Shown one piece after another: positions 15,985 through 26,893 of a DNA stretch of 35,151 nucleotides (positions are counted from its first letter, which is position 1; the number at the start of each line of letters is the position of its first letter). The stretch covers positions 1 through 35,151 of the forward strand of contig JWZX01002534.1 in assembly GCA_001275005.1 (NCBI GenBank), read 5' to 3'. This DNA is from Chrysochromulina tobinii (lineage: Eukaryota > Haptophyta > Prymnesiales > Chrysochromulinaceae). A program made the position numbers and the translations under genes. The notes beneath the pieces are model-generated. The model was not told the origin of the DNA. It saw only the letters and a program-made list of their open reading frames with translations, and made no database searches.

Positions 15985-18900
15985 TCAGTTAGTGTTCAGC
16001 TGGGCATTGCTGAGGAAGTGCGAGCCGCCGTTGCACCGCCAGCCATCCCCCTCACGATGCCAGTCAAAGCCGGCGGGGCAGAGGCACATCTCCTTGATTT
16101 TCTCGCGCACGGCGGCATCGATGCGGTGCTGCTCCGTCTCCGCCTCCTTGATCGCCTCGCGCATCGACGAGAGCACCGCGCCCACCTGCGCACGTAGTTC
16201 GTCGATGATGTCGCGCGCGTCTCTGCCCGTCTTGCTGCAGACCAGGCCCAAGATATCTGGTGGGAAGTCCTTGGAGCCTTCGCAGCCGCTCAGCTTCGTC
16301 ACGAGCTCGCGGCGCTTTGCGTCCGACTCGTCATAGCCAAGCTCCACGCAGGCCTCCTGAAGCGCCGCCGCGACGTCGGGGCTGCAGTCGCCGCATGAGT
16401 CCTTGGCCTCGATTTCAATGATTCGGATCTCCTCGCGCTCCTCCTCCAGCTCACGCGCCGGCGGCCCACCCTCGCGCATAGGCGGCAGTAAGTCGTCGTA
16501 ATCCTCGGCGCCGCTGTTGATGGTGGTGCTCATGCTAGACCCCATCGAGAAGGCCTTCTCGAGATGCGGCGGCGACGGCCGATGTCTGTCGAACGAGTCC
16601 ATCGCGCTGCGCGCGTCTTCCACGGTGAACGAGGGCTGGCCCTCATCGACGCCTCGGACGGCCGCGGCCGCGAGCCTCTGCGCGCGCATACCCGCGAGCT
16701 CGTCGTACACCCACTCGGCGTCGCGGGCGTTGGCCCATCCCGGCCGCTTCTGGATGCGAGCCAGCCGCTCGCGCAGGACCGCCTGGGCGTCCTTGGAGAA
16801 TGCAAAGCCCTTCCGGTTGCAGCGCTCGAGTAGGTACGCGACGACGTCGTCGGCATCCCAGTCCGGCAGTGTGATCCGCTGCTTGAAGCGCGAGCGGAAG
16901 CCGGGATTGGCGCCGGCGAGCATCGCATCCATTTCCTTTTCGTAGCCGGCGAGCACCACGATGCTCTTGCCCTTGTATTGAGGCGCGGAGAGATTGAATG
17001 TGAGCTGATCGACGGCCTCTTTGGCGTACAGCCCGCCGCGCATGCCGCCGCCGCCGAGGTTGTATGCTTCGTCGATGAATACGAGGCCGCCGGGTGCCGA
17101 CGCCATGAGCTCATCCACCTTCGTCTTCGTGTGACCGAGGTACTCGCCCTGCAAGTTGAGTGCCGACTGCTCAGCGAAGCCGTCGCCAACGAGCACGCCC
17201 TTTGCGCGCAGCCACTTGCCAAGCACGCGCGCAAAGGTAGTCTTGCCCGTGCCCGGGTTGCCGACGAAGACGTAGTTGCCCACTTTGTCGGCAGGCATCG
17301 AAGGGTCGAGCTCGCCGTCCGTCTGCAGCTGCGCGAGCCGCGCAGCGAGTGCGTCGAAGTGCGCCCTGAGGCCGTCGGCCTTGAAGAGAGTCGCCATCTC
17401 TTCCTCCACCTCGTGCAGCAGAGAGGCCGTCTTGGCCGTGCCGCCGCTCGCGCCCTCGTGGAGCCCGAGGTCAGCGAGAGTGATGCTGCGGGCGTCGCCC
17501 CGCCCCGCGAGGGACTCCTTGACACGGCCCATGAGCGAGTTGACGGCGCCCGCGTTGCCAAAGTGCGGCTTGATGCGCTCCCGGATGAGCAGATTGAGCG
17601 CCGCCTTGCAAACGGAGCGTTTGGCCCAGCGCAGGCCGGCGGCAGTGGCGGCGAGGTGCAATAGCTCCTCGAGCTGCGAGTCGGTGAAGTAGGCAAAATG
17701 GAAGGCCGACTCAGGCGAGAAGCGGCGCATGAGCCCCGGATTGACCTCGCGGAGCATCTTCATCATCTCGTCCTCGTACCCGAGCAGCAACACAGCGATG
17801 TCCTCGCCCGGCGAGTTGTGAACCTTGGAGACGATCGTGTCGATGGCCCGCGCACCGTAGAGGCCTTCATGCAGCCCGTAGGCCTCGTCGATCACGAGCA
17901 CCTTGCCTTTGCAGATCTCGAGCAGTGCCGCTGTCTTCTCCTCGGTGCCCCCCGCCGCCGACGCAATCAAGTCCGACGGGGTGCGCACCTCAACCGAGCC
18001 GTCGCTCAAGTAGCCAAGGCCCTTAAGGATGCGCCCGTACACCTTGGCGATCGTCGTCTTGCCGGTGCCAGGGTTGCCGAGGAAGAGCCGATTGAGGGGC
18101 ACGAGGTGCGGGGGCTCGCAATTGAGCTCGCGCTGGTAGTTGATCTGCGCGAGCTTGATCAGTGTTCGCGCCTGCTCCTTGACCGCCTCGAGCCCGACCT
18201 GCCGATCGAGCTCGGCGAGAGCAGCCTTCAGATCGGGCACATGCTCGACCTCTGGCGGCGGGCCGAGCACGTCGACCACCCTCATGAGGAGCTGCTCCGG
18301 GTCGTACTTGGATGGCGCGCGCGTCGGCATGAGCGTGTTATCGTCGCCAATCGCCGTACTAGTCGCGCCATGCGCGCTGGCCTTGCGAAAGGCCACCAGG
18401 GTCACCTTCGACCGTGCGCCCGAAAGGTGCTTCGCCAACCAAGTCTTGACGACCCCAGGCATCGGTGCGCTCGAGGGCACCTTCGCTGCGAGTGCCTCGG
18501 CAATTTCAAGCACGCTCATGCCCGCGGTGATGCCCTGGCTCTTGTACCAACTGCCCGAGCCTGTACCCTCGAGCCTGTAGTAGCCACCGGAATCGTCTAG
18601 ATCGGGAGGCTTGTCGCTCGCTTGAGCATAAATCGAGTGCGTGGCAGCCTGCCCGCCGGACGCATCGAGTGCGAGCTGTAGCTGGGCCCCGTCGCTGCCG
18701 TGAAATGCTTTGAAAAGCTTCTCTGGCCAGTCCGACGACGCTTTGCTGGTTGAGCCTGGAGGCTTGAGCGCACCCAAGACCTCCTTGCCATCGAGCGTGA
18801 GCTGCCCGTCCACGATGCGGATTATGTCGCCAGTCGCCAGCCGGCCGTCTTTCGCAGCGGGCGAGCCTGCCTTGAGAGAGGACACACAGAGGCCGCCGCC

Positions 18901-21900
18901 GCCAATCATGGCGTCCACCGCCTTTCCCTGTATGCCATACGAGCCGTCAGCAGCGGCGTGCAGCTCGATCTCGAGCTTCGTCACGCCTGGCCGCACGAAC
19001 AGGTCCTTGGAGTCGAGCAGGTAGACAGGGCCAGTTCGGCCGCCCAGCTGAACGTGCACGGCGGCGGCATCACTGACGTTGAGCACGAGACCCTCGAGGC
19101 GGCCGTCAGCCGCATGGCCGGCTGCATTTTGCTTTCCGTTCGCCTCAGGAGCGAGGGTCTGCTCGATGTTTTCGACGTAATCGGCCGAAGTGTACCAGGT
19201 ACGCCCGCCAAAGTTGACCTGCAGGTCGTCGCTCACGCACACGACAGTGCCCTCCATGCCGACGACGTCGATGTCCACCCCCTGGCTCTCAATCCCTGGC
19301 AGTGCGCGCACGCGGTCGCCCTCCTTTGGCTTCGCTGGAACTTTTGGCGTCTCCTGAGGGTCCTTCGCGTCCGCCTTGGAGTGCATGACCTCCATCTCAG
19401 AAGACTTGCAATTCCATCCTGTAGTGGTGCCTGCGAAGTCAACCTTGAGGTCGCCGTCGGAGTCGATTCTAGTGACGACCCCAACCATGCCATGCTTGAC
19501 ACTGCCCCAGCCGTATGCTGGCCTAGACACGCTCTGCTTGACGCTTACCCGTGCGCCCACGCACAGCTTGCCGCCCGGCGCCATCGTGGGCGTCGTGGGG
19601 CACACTGCGTGTTCAGGTTTGGCGCAGCACGTGGTGCACAGCCCGCAGTGTTCACAGCCACCCGGGCCCGTCTGCGACGACGGGCCGTGCATCCCGCACT
19701 TGTGGCAGCGCACCGAGCCGCTCCAAGCCTTTTGCGTGTGCACTGCCCGCTGCGGCCGCGGCAGGATACTCTCATGGCCCGGCACGAGTGCCGGATCGAG
19801 GAGCACGGGGCAGCCCACACAGAGCTCACAGAGCTTGAGCGGCTGCGCACCCTCAACCGAGGCGGCAGGCACCTCAGGCGGCTCTACGGGGCCATGTCCC
19901 TTGCGCCGACCTTTTGCGCTCATCTTGGTCCCCTTGGTCGCCTTGGTCGCCTTGGTCGCCTTGGTCACATTGGGCGGCGGCGGCTGCGGCGGCGGCGGCG
20001 GCGGCGGCGGCAGCGTCTGGCTTGTGGCGAGCTCATGGACGCGCTTAGCAGCCTGACGATCCTTCTCGATGCGACCGAGAGCGCGTGGGTACACCTCCTC
20101 GAAAAGGTTCCGCACGTCGCGCGCGTTGGCAAAGCCTTTGACGCCGCGGCGACGGGCGATGCGGCGCGACGCAACCTCCGCAACGTGCGGCTCGAGCCGC
20201 CACGAGTGCTTCTGCGCGATCTCGAGCCAGATCTCCTTGAGCTCGGGCTGTGTGAAGTCCTCAAAGATCAGGTCGCGGAAGCGGCTCTTCATGCCCGGGT
20301 TGAAGCTGTACAGCTTTTCCTCGATGTCGTCCTTGTAGCCCGCGAAGAAGATGGAGAGCCGGTCGCGCTGGTCCTCGGCGGCCGTCATGAGCAGGTTGAT
20401 GATGGCCTTGCCCGCCGAGTTGGACCCCGGATCGAGAGAGTAAGCCTCATCGATGAAGAGAATGCCATCTTTCGCCTTGTCGATTAGGTCAGGCACATCG
20501 GCCGGCTTCATCTGGAGCAGCTTCTCACCGGTCGTCTCGATGAACGCTGTGCCCGTGCGCAGGCCAAGCTCGTGGAGCAGCTTGCCGAGCAGCCGCGCCA
20601 CGGTCGTCTTGCCCGTGCCCGGGTTGCCCATTAGCGAAAAGTTGAGCGATGTAACGACGCGCATCGACTCGGGCAGCCGCCTTTCGGCAAGCACCCGAGT
20701 TTGCAACTGGTACGCTACCGCCTTGACCTGGTGCAGCCCCCGGAGCGCCATCAGCTCGTCGAGGGCTTTTGATTCGGAATCACCGGCCTTCGTCTTCGCC
20801 ACTGACGCCTTGTGGCTGGTACCTTTCTGCTGCTCGTCTTTTGACGCGTGGCGGGAGGGCACAAGTACCAGCGGCGGCGCATCCGGAGGCGTTGGTACTG
20901 CGGTGATCTCTAAGATGCGCTTGTTCGTGTCCGTGATGAGCAGGTGCAGCTCAGCCTCAGTCAAGAAGCTTTCCCCGTGTTCCACGAAGGCTGACTTGAC
21001 GCCGGTCATCGGCGCGTCCAGCCGCTCGGCGTACAGCGCAAGGCACGAGTACAAATGCGCTTGGCCTGGCCGGAAGTCACTAGCCTTGTACACGCCGCCG
21101 TGATCGAGGCGCGCGAGCACCAGCAGAAGGAGCGGATCGAGCATCCTGTCAGTCACCATCGCCCCATCCGCGACGTAGCCATCAAGGATCTCGCTGGCTT
21201 CGGTGCGATAGGGACTGGCCTCGTCCGATGCGAGCGCAAGTGCGTACAGCAGATCGACCGCCGACGCCGCTGCCTGCATCGCCACCACGGAGCCACGGAT
21301 CATCTCGCGCGCCTCGTCGAGAGCGTCCGCCGCCGTCTCCCACGCACCTGCATGCAATGCAGCCAAAGCGCTCTCGACCTTGCGCCGCACCTCAGCGGGG
21401 AGCCTCGAAACGTCGGGCACGAATGGGGGGCGCTGTGGGGATGCAAGTCCGAGAAGGAGCTTGTCGACGGCTGCGCCATTCATCTTCAGACGCGTCGCAA
21501 GGTAGCATCGCGCCGCACGCACGCGGTGCGCGCGTACTAAAAGCGCTGCTGCGTCATGCGCTTGCGGCTCGTCGGCAGCACCCAGCTCAGCAGCGTTCGC
21601 GAGGGCACCACCGAGCGCAAAAACGGCCATGTCATCGTCAGACTGGGCGGCAACCACTAGGTGAGAGACATGGAGCCACGCCTGTTTGCGGCGAAGCTCG
21701 GTCAGTTGGGGCTGTGCCTCTTGCAAGAGGGCCCAAGAGCGCTCGTGTACCTTGCGCTTGCGCAGCCGCCGTAGTAGTAGAAAGAAGCGCACTGCCGCGT
21801 GCATCATGTGGCACGCTGCCCGAGCACTCCGTGAGCGGCGCAGCCGCCACCGACGCGTCGTGGACGTGATGTGGCGCGCGGCCCCCAAGTAGGCAGGTGG

Positions 21901-24894
21901 GAGGAGGGCTGACGTGTGGCAGAGCATGCCAAGTGCAGGCAGCGATGGATGCTTGACGTACGCAACGCCCGAGGTGGCATCTGCCGCGAGCACCTCGACG
22001 CATGCATCAAGGAAGCGCAGCGAAGGAGTCTTGCGCGCAGCACGCTGCAAACGCGTCTCGTGGGTCTCAAGGCCGCCGTAGAGCTCGATCCCGCTGCACC
22101 CCAAGCTATTGGACACAGTGCCGTCGGCTTTGGGCTCGCCCGATGGAGGGCCGGTCTGCAGAAGGCGGAAGTGGCGGAAAGCCTGGCCATTGAAGAGGGC
22201 GGCATCGAGGCTCCATTTCGCGAGCGAGTGAGGATTCTCAGCAAGTGTAGTGTCGTTGGCGTGCTTTCGCAGCGTCACCCACGTCGTGCCTTCGACGGAT
22301 CCTTGCAGCTGCCAGTGGCGCAGCTTGCCCTTCGCTTGCTTCGTCGAACGCACCGCGTACGCCTCGGGGTAGAGCATTCGTCCCTCACCGAGATCGATCG
22401 AGATCCACGAGCCCACACGATTGTCGGTCGAGCAATCCTCGAGCTTCCCGTTGCCGTTGTGCTGCACGAGGGCTAGAGGTTTGCCCTCGCCCACCGATGA
22501 CCGGCGCGCTGTCACGTCGCCGGCCTCCTGTGGGTTTTGGTAAGCACGCGTGCCACCCCGAGTGCCGAGGTAGTGGAGCACGCCGGGGTAGAGGCCTGGC
22601 CCTGCCTCTGGCGTGGCCTGAGCCTGTCTCCCGGCCTCTATCCCTGCTGCTGGCGTGGGTGCCACGTAGGCTCCGTATGGCTCCACGTCCGCCAGCTGCG
22701 CCACTGCCGCCCACGCTCGGCAGAGCTCATGCCGCTTGAGAAGTGCACGTCCGGAGGCGAGCATTGGGTCCGGAAGCACCAAGACCGCGCTGCTCACCTC
22801 GAGCGGCGCACCCAGCGCGCCCATCGTGCCTCGCGGCAAACGGTTGCCTTGCGCCGCATCGCCAAAGAGCGCCAGAAGTGCGAGCGCCGCACCAGCTGTC
22901 GCGTCGATGGGCGCCCCCGTCAGGTTCGCAACTCGAGCTGTCCGCTCAGAGGGTAGTAATTCGGGGCACTCTGCCATCGAGAGCTCGGCTTTGGTTGCAT
23001 GGGGATTGTCGGTTGAATTGTTATTGCCGACGCCGTGCTCGTCATCAGGTGGCGTCCACGCGATGCAGCGCAGCTCCGGCTGCTCAATCCATTTCGCGCC
23101 AAAACCGGCGTTTGCTCTCCACGTTACGCTGCTAGCGTCAGGGAACGATGCATCTTTATCGGGGAGGTGCAGATTGCCCTTGTCCTCACCAAGTGATTTC
23201 TCAGGCTGTGCTAACCAAGATGACTTCGGATTGAACGCAATCCAGAGAGTCTTATCACTCGTGTGCTGAAAGGCGGGTCGGCCGTTCACAAGCTTGCTGT
23301 CATCGCGCCGGTAGGTACCGAGGTACCTGGCCGCTTGCTCAGGCAGCGAGCTGCACTCCACTTTCAGCCCAGGAGGTGGTGAACCAGAGCCCGCACCACT
23401 CTCGTCAGCGTACTCGTACTCAAGATCGAACTTCTGGCTCGCGCCGACTCGATAGGAATTCTTGCGGCCGCTGCCATCCCACTTGACCTTGATCCAGCCC
23501 ACGGTGTCATCGCTGAAAGTCGTGCCCATTTGCTGTTCGCCTTCGTGGTGATCCTGCTCGCCCCAGCTCCAATCGGGTCCTCGTCGCACCCGCACGCCCT
23601 CCTTCTTCTCCTTCAGCGTGCTCCACCACTTCTCCGTCGTGGAGCACGGCTTGCTTGCTGCCTTGGATTTCAGTTCCTTTTGTTTTTGGAGCTCCCCCAC
23701 CTTGAACCACCACTGTTCGCCGTCACTGAACTTCACCTTGAAAGGGCGACTTGAGTTGTCATCCTCAATCAGCCTGCCTGTCTTGCCAACGGTCGGCTTC
23801 GTCGCCGAGTCGGATGCGCTGAGCACCAGCACCGTGTCGCCCACCTGCAGTCGCGCCCCTGCGCCGCCCTCGTCGACCTCCTCCGTCGTCTCCTGAGACT
23901 CCACCTCGGCCTCAGAATTCTCCTCAGCCTCAGACTTCTCCTTTGCCTCTGACTTCTCCTTCGCCTCTGACTTTTCCGCAGGCAGCTTGCGCGACGGCAC
24001 GGGATGTGGTGGGTAGTGACCAAAGCAGATGTCGGCCGCGGCTGCGTGCTCCGCCTTAGATCCGGCAGCGTGGCCGCGCTTCCACCACCTCATCCACTCT
24101 TGAGCGTCACCTGCGAGAACATCGCCTGCTGCCGCCGAGCCCGGCCCATTTGCGCTCTCGGCGGCGCCAGCCATTGCCAGGGTGGCCAGGTGCTCGAGGA
24201 GCCCCTCACGCGTGCCCGGGCACAGCAGGTCGAGGTCGAGCAGCAGATGCGCATGCTCGGCTCCGAGCACGTGCGCCATGCGTGCAACGCAGACGATGCG
24301 AGCGGCGGCCGTGTCGCGCCCCCGAAGGAGGTTGACGTCGAGCACTCCCTCGATCCACGTGGCCCATGCCGCCTGCCGATCGGCGAGTGCAGCATTTACT
24401 TTGGATGCGAAGGCCAGGGCCGTGCTGTAATTGAGCTCGACGCCGTTGGAGCTCGTGCGCTTGAAATCAGCCATGATTGCATGGATGGATGCAGTGTGCT
24501 CCTCGAAGGGCGTGAGAATGATCGTCTTGGGGGAGCATCCCTGAGTTCTCGCCGGTGAGGCGGGCGAGGAAGGCTTAAGCTCCAGCTCGGTTGCAGTGCC
24601 ACCACAATGGTCGTGATCGAGCGCGTCGTGATACTCGCTTCCGCCGCTGCTGCTGCTGGTTGTGCGCTCTGGGCTCACGGTGGTCGCAGTTTGTTCATTG
24701 CCCGTGCCTTCATCCCGGAGCTTCTTGTCCTTGTTCTCATCTTTCGCGGTGGTGTCTGCGGTCTCCTTATCCGCCATCGCCATTTCGTCGCTGAGCTGCT
24801 CTGAGAGTGTGCGTGCGAGGAAAAGGGGCGTAGCGGCGGCCATATCAAGCTCGGTCATCTTAGCGAGCGCGCGCGCAAGAGTCTTCGGAACCAC
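15985..24894 (-). CDS. giant triple-AAA+ (CbbX/SpoVK-type) multidomain protein
   Basis: 2,969 residues, no intron. In order: helical N-terminus; Glu/Lys/Ser repeat about 304-330; SH3-like segment about 345-395; MIB/HERC2 domain about 433-500 (GVRVRRGPDWSWGEQD); discoidin-like domain about 799-940 (GSWISIDLGEG, ending GIELYGG); an IQ-like basic helix near 1002-1050; TPR-like helices about 1090-1330. AAA+ 1 about 1377-1610: Walker A GNPGTGKTT (1423), Walker B ILFIDEAYSL, NPGMKSRFR. Then a Pro tract, a Cys-rich zinc-binding segment about 1690-1760 (CHKCG, CEHCGLCTTCC), mind-bomb-like SH3 repeats about 1775-1890 and a PDZ domain about 1972-2078. AAA+ 2 about 2219-2479 (Walker A at 2273, VLVIDEAYGL) and AAA+ 3 about 2514-2769 (Walker A at 2545, LVFIDEAYNL). 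The tail ends with CPAGFDWHREGDGWRCNGGS. CbbX-type modules remodel partner proteins; all three look ATP-competent. Target unknown. Confidence 0.85.
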   Translation of the reverse strand: MVPKTLARALAKMTELDMAAATPLFLARTLSEQLSDEMAMADKETADTTAKDENKDKKLRDEGTGNEQTATTVSPERTTSSSSGGSEYHDALDHDHCGGTATELELKPSSPASPARTQGCSPKTIILTPFEEHTASIHAIMADFKRTSSNGVELNYSTALAFASKVNAALADRQAAWATWIEGVLDVNLLRGRDTAAARIVCVARMAHVLGAEHAHLLLDLDLLCPGTREGLLEHLATLAMAGAAESANGPGSAAAGDVLAGDAQEWMRWWKRGHAAGSKAEHAAAADICFGHYPPHPVPSRKLPAEKSEAKEKSEAKEKSEAEENSEAEVESQETTEEVDEGGAGARLQVGDTVLVLSASDSATKPTVGKTGRLIEDDNSSRPFKVKFSDGEQWWFKVGELQKQKELKSKAASKPCSTTEKWWSTLKEKKEGVRVRRGPDWSWGEQDHHEGEQQMGTTFSDDTVGWIKVKWDGSGRKNSYRVGASQKFDLEYEYADESGAGSGSPPPGLKVECSSLPEQAARYLGTYRRDDSKLVNGRPAFQHTSDKTLWIAFNPKSSWLAQPEKSLGEDKGNLHLPDKDASFPDASSVTWRANAGFGAKWIEQPELRCIAWTPPDDEHGVGNNNSTDNPHATKAELSMAECPELLPSERTARVANLTGAPIDATAGAALALLALFGDAAQGNRLPRGTMGALGAPLEVSSAVLVLPDPMLASGRALLKRHELCRAWAAVAQLADVEPYGAYVAPTPAAGIEAGRQAQATPEAGPGLYPGVLHYLGTRGGTRAYQNPQEAGDVTARRSSVGEGKPLALVQHNGNGKLEDCSTDNRVGSWISIDLGEGRMLYPEAYAVRSTKQAKGKLRHWQLQGSVEGTTWVTLRKHANDTTLAENPHSLAKWSLDAALFNGQAFRHFRLLQTGPPSGEPKADGTVSNSLGCSGIELYGGLETHETRLQRAARKTPSLRFLDACVEVLAADATSGVAYVKHPSLPALGMLCHTSALLPPAYLGAARHITSTTRRWRLRRSRSARAACHMMHAAVRFFLLLRRLRKRKVHERSWALLQEAQPQLTELRRKQAWLHVSHLVVAAQSDDDMAVFALGGALANAAELGAADEPQAHDAAALLVRAHRVRAARCYLATRLKMNGAAVDKLLLGLASPQRPPFVPDVSRLPAEVRRKVESALAALHAGAWETAADALDEAREMIRGSVVAMQAAASAVDLLYALALASDEASPYRTEASEILDGYVADGAMVTDRMLDPLLLLVLARLDHGGVYKASDFRPGQAHLYSCLALYAERLDAPMTGVKSAFVEHGESFLTEAELHLLITDTNKRILEITAVPTPPDAPPLVLVPSRHASKDEQQKGTSHKASVAKTKAGDSESKALDELMALRGLHQVKAVAYQLQTRVLAERRLPESMRVVTSLNFSLMGNPGTGKTTVARLLGKLLHELGLRTGTAFIETTGEKLLQMKPADVPDLIDKAKDGILFIDEAYSLDPGSNSAGKAIINLLMTAAEDQRDRLSIFFAGYKDDIEEKLYSFNPGMKSRFRDLIFEDFTQPELKEIWLEIAQKHSWRLEPHVAEVASRRIARRRGVKGFANARDVRNLFEEVYPRALGRIEKDRQAAKRVHELATSQTLPPPPPPPPQPPPPNVTKATKATKATKGTKMSAKGRRKGHGPVEPPEVPAASVEGAQPLKLCELCVGCPVLLDPALVPGHESILPRPQRAVHTQKAWSGSVRCHKCGMHGPSSQTGPGGCEHCGLCTTCCAKPEHAVCPTTPTMAPGGKLCVGARVSVKQSVSRPAYGWGSVKHGMVGVVTRIDSDGDLKVDFAGTTTGWNCKSSEMEVMHSKADAKDPQETPKVPAKPKEGDRVRALPGIESQGVDIDVVGMEGTVVCVSDDLQVNFGGRTWYTSADYVENIEQTLAPEANGKQNAAGHAADGRLEGLVLNVSDAAAVHVQLGGRTGPVYLLDSKDLFVRPGVTKLEIELHAAADGSYGIQGKAVDAMIGGGGLCVSSLKAGSPAAKDGRLATGDIIRIVDGQLTLDGKEVLGALKPPGSTSKASSDWPEKLFKAFHGSDGAQLQLALDASGGQAATHSIYAQASDKPPDLDDSGGYYRLEGTGSGSWYKSQGITAGMSVLEIAEALAAKVPSSAPMPGVVKTWLAKHLSGARSKVTLVAFRKASAHGATSTAIGDDNTLMPTRAPSKYDPEQLLMRVVDVLGPPPEVEHVPDLKAALAELDRQVGLEAVKEQARTLIKLAQINYQRELNCEPPHLVPLNRLFLGNPGTGKTTIAKVYGRILKGLGYLSDGSVEVRTPSDLIASAAGGTEEKTAALLEICKGKVLVIDEAYGLHEGLYGARAIDTIVSKVHNSPGEDIAVLLLGYEDEMMKMLREVNPGLMRRFSPESAFHFAYFTDSQLEELLHLAATAAGLRWAKRSVCKAALNLLIRERIKPHFGNAGAVNSLMGRVKESLAGRGDARSITLADLGLHEGASGGTAKTASLLHEVEEEMATLFKADGLRAHFDALAARLAQLQTDGELDPSMPADKVGNYVFVGNPGTGKTTFARVLGKWLRAKGVLVGDGFAEQSALNLQGEYLGHTKTKVDELMASAPGGLVFIDEAYNLGGGGMRGGLYAKEAVDQLTFNLSAPQYKGKSIVVLAGYEKEMDAMLAGANPGFRSRFKQRITLPDWDADDVVAYLLERCNRKGFAFSKDAQAVLRERLARIQKRPGWANARDAEWVYDELAGMRAQRLAAAAVRGVDEGQPSFTVEDARSAMDSFDRHRPSPPHLEKAFSMGSSMSTTINSGAEDYDDLLPPMREGGPPARELEEEREEIRIIEIEAKDSCGDCSPDVAAALQEACVELGYDESDAKRRELVTKLSGCEGSKDFPPDILGLVCSKTGRDARDIIDELRAQVGAVLSSMREAIKEAETEQHRIDAAVREKIKEMCLCPAGFDWHREGDGWRCNGGSHFLSNAQLNTN
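19924..20019 (-). repeat. 9-bp TK/A and poly-Pro coding repeats
   Basis: CGCCTTGGT-type 9-mers (about 19927-19968) encode a TKATKATKATKGTK run, and adjacent GGC triplets (about 19975-20013) encode a proline tract. Together they form the linker after AAA+ module 1 of the giant protein. Confidence 0.8.
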
Positions 24895-25145
24895 AAGCTC
24901 GGTTTTTTCAACTCGGCCTCACCCCCCTTGGTTTTTTCCAGGACCCACGCGAATCAGATCGCGCGGGGCTCGAGAATTCAGTTGACCCCCCCCCGCACAC
25001 CCAACCTCTTTCAACAGGTCTCATAGCCTCGACGCTTCGTCTTCGTCAAAAAGTTGGAAGCCACTCCACCCTGAACGGCGTACTGCTGCACGTGCACAGT
25101 ACACACAAACGAAACCGAGCTTCTGGAGAACAGCCCGACGTCCTC

Positions 25146-26762
25146 TCACAACGGGATGTTGCCGTGCTTTCGCCAGGCGCGCTCCTGCCGCTTGTCGCTG
25201 AGCAGCTCCAAGCTCTCCCAGACGAGCTGGCGCGTCTCGCGAGGCGCGATGACCGCATCGATGAAGCCGCGCTGCGCGGCCACGAGCGGGTTGGCAAACT
25301 TAGTCTCATACGTAGCCGTGTTCTCGTCGACGTTCTTGCCACGGAAGATGATTTCGACGGCGCCTTTGGCGCCCATGACGGCGATTTCGGCGGAGGGCCA
25401 CGCGACGTTCACATCGCCGCGAAGGTGCTTGGACGCCATGACGTCGTACGCGCCGCCGTACGCCTTGCGCGTGATCACAGTGACCTTCGGCACGGTCGCT
25501 TCCGCGTAGGCGTACAGCAATTTCGCGCCGTGCCGGATGACACCACCGTGCTCCTGGCCGGTGCCGGGCAGGAAGCCGGGTACGTCTACGAAGGTGAGAA
25601 GGGGGATGCCGTACGCGTCGCACGTGCGCACAAAGCGCGCCGCCTTGACCGCCGCGTTGATGTCGAGGCAGCCCGCGAGCTCTTGCGGCTGGTTGGCTAC
25701 GATACCGACCGTTCGGCCGCCTACCCGGCCAAAGCCAGTGAGGATGTTCTTGGCGTAGTCGGGCTGGAGCTCGAAGAAGGAGCGCTCATCGAGCACGCGG
25801 CGCACGAGCGCGCCCATGTCGTACGGCACGTTCGGGTCTGCGGGCACGATGCGATCGAGAGCCTCGTCGGCGCGGCTGATCGGATCCTCCGTGGGCAAGA
25901 CGGGCACCGGTTGGCGGTTGGAGGAGGGCAGGTACGACATGAGCTGACGTGTTGTGGCCATCGCGGCGACGTCGTTCGGGCACGCGAGGTGCGCCACGCC
26001 CGACGTGCGCGTGTGTGTACGCGCGCCGCCCAGCGCCTCCGCCGACACCTCCTCGTTGGTGACGGTCTTGACAACGTCTGGGCCGGTGACGAACATGTAG
26101 CTCGTGTGCTCGACCATCACAGTGAAGTCGGTCAAGGCGGGCGAGTAGACGGCGCCGCCCGCGCACGGGCCCATGATGATCGACAGCTGCGGCACCACGC
26201 CCGAAGCGTCCACGTTACGCTGGAACACCTCGGCATACCCAGCGAGGGAGCCCACTCCTTCCTGGATCCGAGCGCCGCCAGAATCGTTGAGGCCGATGAC
26301 GGGCGCGCCGACGGCGAGTGCCTTATCCATGATCTTGCAAATCTTCTCAGCATGTGCCTCGCCGAGGCTGCCCCCGAAGACGGTGAAGTCCTGCGAGAAG
26401 ACGAAGACCGTCCGCCCATGGATCTTGCCGTGGCCGGTCACCACGCCGTCGCCCGGAGGCCGATTGCTTCCCATATCAAAGTCTTCGCAACGGTGGGTCT
26501 TGAGCTTGTCGTATTCGCGGAAAGTTCCCTCGTCGAGCAGCAGCGTCAGCCGCTCCCGCGCCGTCAGCTTGCCCTTGCGGTGCTGCGCCTCAATCCGGGC
26601 CTCACCGCCGCCAAGCTTCGCCGCCACCTCCGCTTCCTCGAGCCGTGCCCGCACTGAGGCCGCCTTGGCAAGCGTCTTGGGTGGAGGGGGCAACGAGCAG
26701 AGGCTGCGCGGCAGCAGCGCGTGGCGTGCGAGCCTGGGACGATCGATGACGAGACGTAGCAT
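25146..26762 (-). CDS. PCCB: propionyl-CoA carboxylase beta subunit, mitochondrial
   Basis: 538 residues from ATG 26762, close to the length of animal PCCB (about 539). The start gives an Arg-rich, acid-poor N-terminus ([20 protein letters not shown]) typical of a mitochondrial presequence; in-frame ATGs at 26816 and 26897 are less likely. Carboxyltransferase landmarks are complete: [96 protein letters not shown], and C-terminal [20 protein letters not shown]. With a biotin-bearing alpha subunit (not in this window) it carboxylates propionyl-CoA to methylmalonyl-CoA in odd-chain and branched amino acid breakdown. Methylcrotonyl-CoA carboxylase beta is a weaker alternative. It lies 251 bp upstream of the giant AAA+ gene, same strand. 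Confidence 0.95.
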   Translation of the reverse strand: MLRLVIDRPRLARHALLPRSLCSLPPPPKTLAKAASVRARLEEAEVAAKLGGGEARIEAQHRKGKLTARERLTLLLDEGTFREYDKLKTHRCEDFDMGSNRPPGDGVVTGHGKIHGRTVFVFSQDFTVFGGSLGEAHAEKICKIMDKALAVGAPVIGLNDSGGARIQEGVGSLAGYAEVFQRNVDASGVVPQLSIIMGPCAGGAVYSPALTDFTVMVEHTSYMFVTGPDVVKTVTNEEVSAEALGGARTHTRTSGVAHLACPNDVAAMATTRQLMSYLPSSNRQPVPVLPTEDPISRADEALDRIVPADPNVPYDMGALVRRVLDERSFFELQPDYAKNILTGFGRVGGRTVGIVANQPQELAGCLDINAAVKAARFVRTCDAYGIPLLTFVDVPGFLPGTGQEHGGVIRHGAKLLYAYAEATVPKVTVITRKAYGGAYDVMASKHLRGDVNVAWPSAEIAVMGAKGAVEIIFRGKNVDENTATYETKFANPLVAAQRGFIDAVIAPRETRQLVWESLELLSDKRQERAWRKHGNIPL

Positions 26763-26893
26763 CGATCGGCGTCCGCAGAGGGCTTGCGGCTCGGCCGCGG
26801 TTGCGTCAATTTTCATCGATAGTTCCGATTTCACAACGACTAAGTTTTTCGTGTGCGTGCACATGCGACACTGAGTGTACCTCATGCATCTTC

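Noticed and set aside
16530-17696. 388-residue minus-strand ORF inside the giant AAA+ gene
   Set aside because: It is an alternative-frame shadow, rich in Arg/Ser, of the conserved AAA+ 2 and 3 coding frame.
18958-20487. 509-residue plus-strand ORF
   Set aside because: It is antisense to the conserved giant gene and has the skewed His/Arg/Leu composition expected of a GC-rich shadow frame.
25092-26657. 521-residue plus-strand ORF
   Set aside because: It is antisense to PCCB, whose protein motifs are unmistakable.
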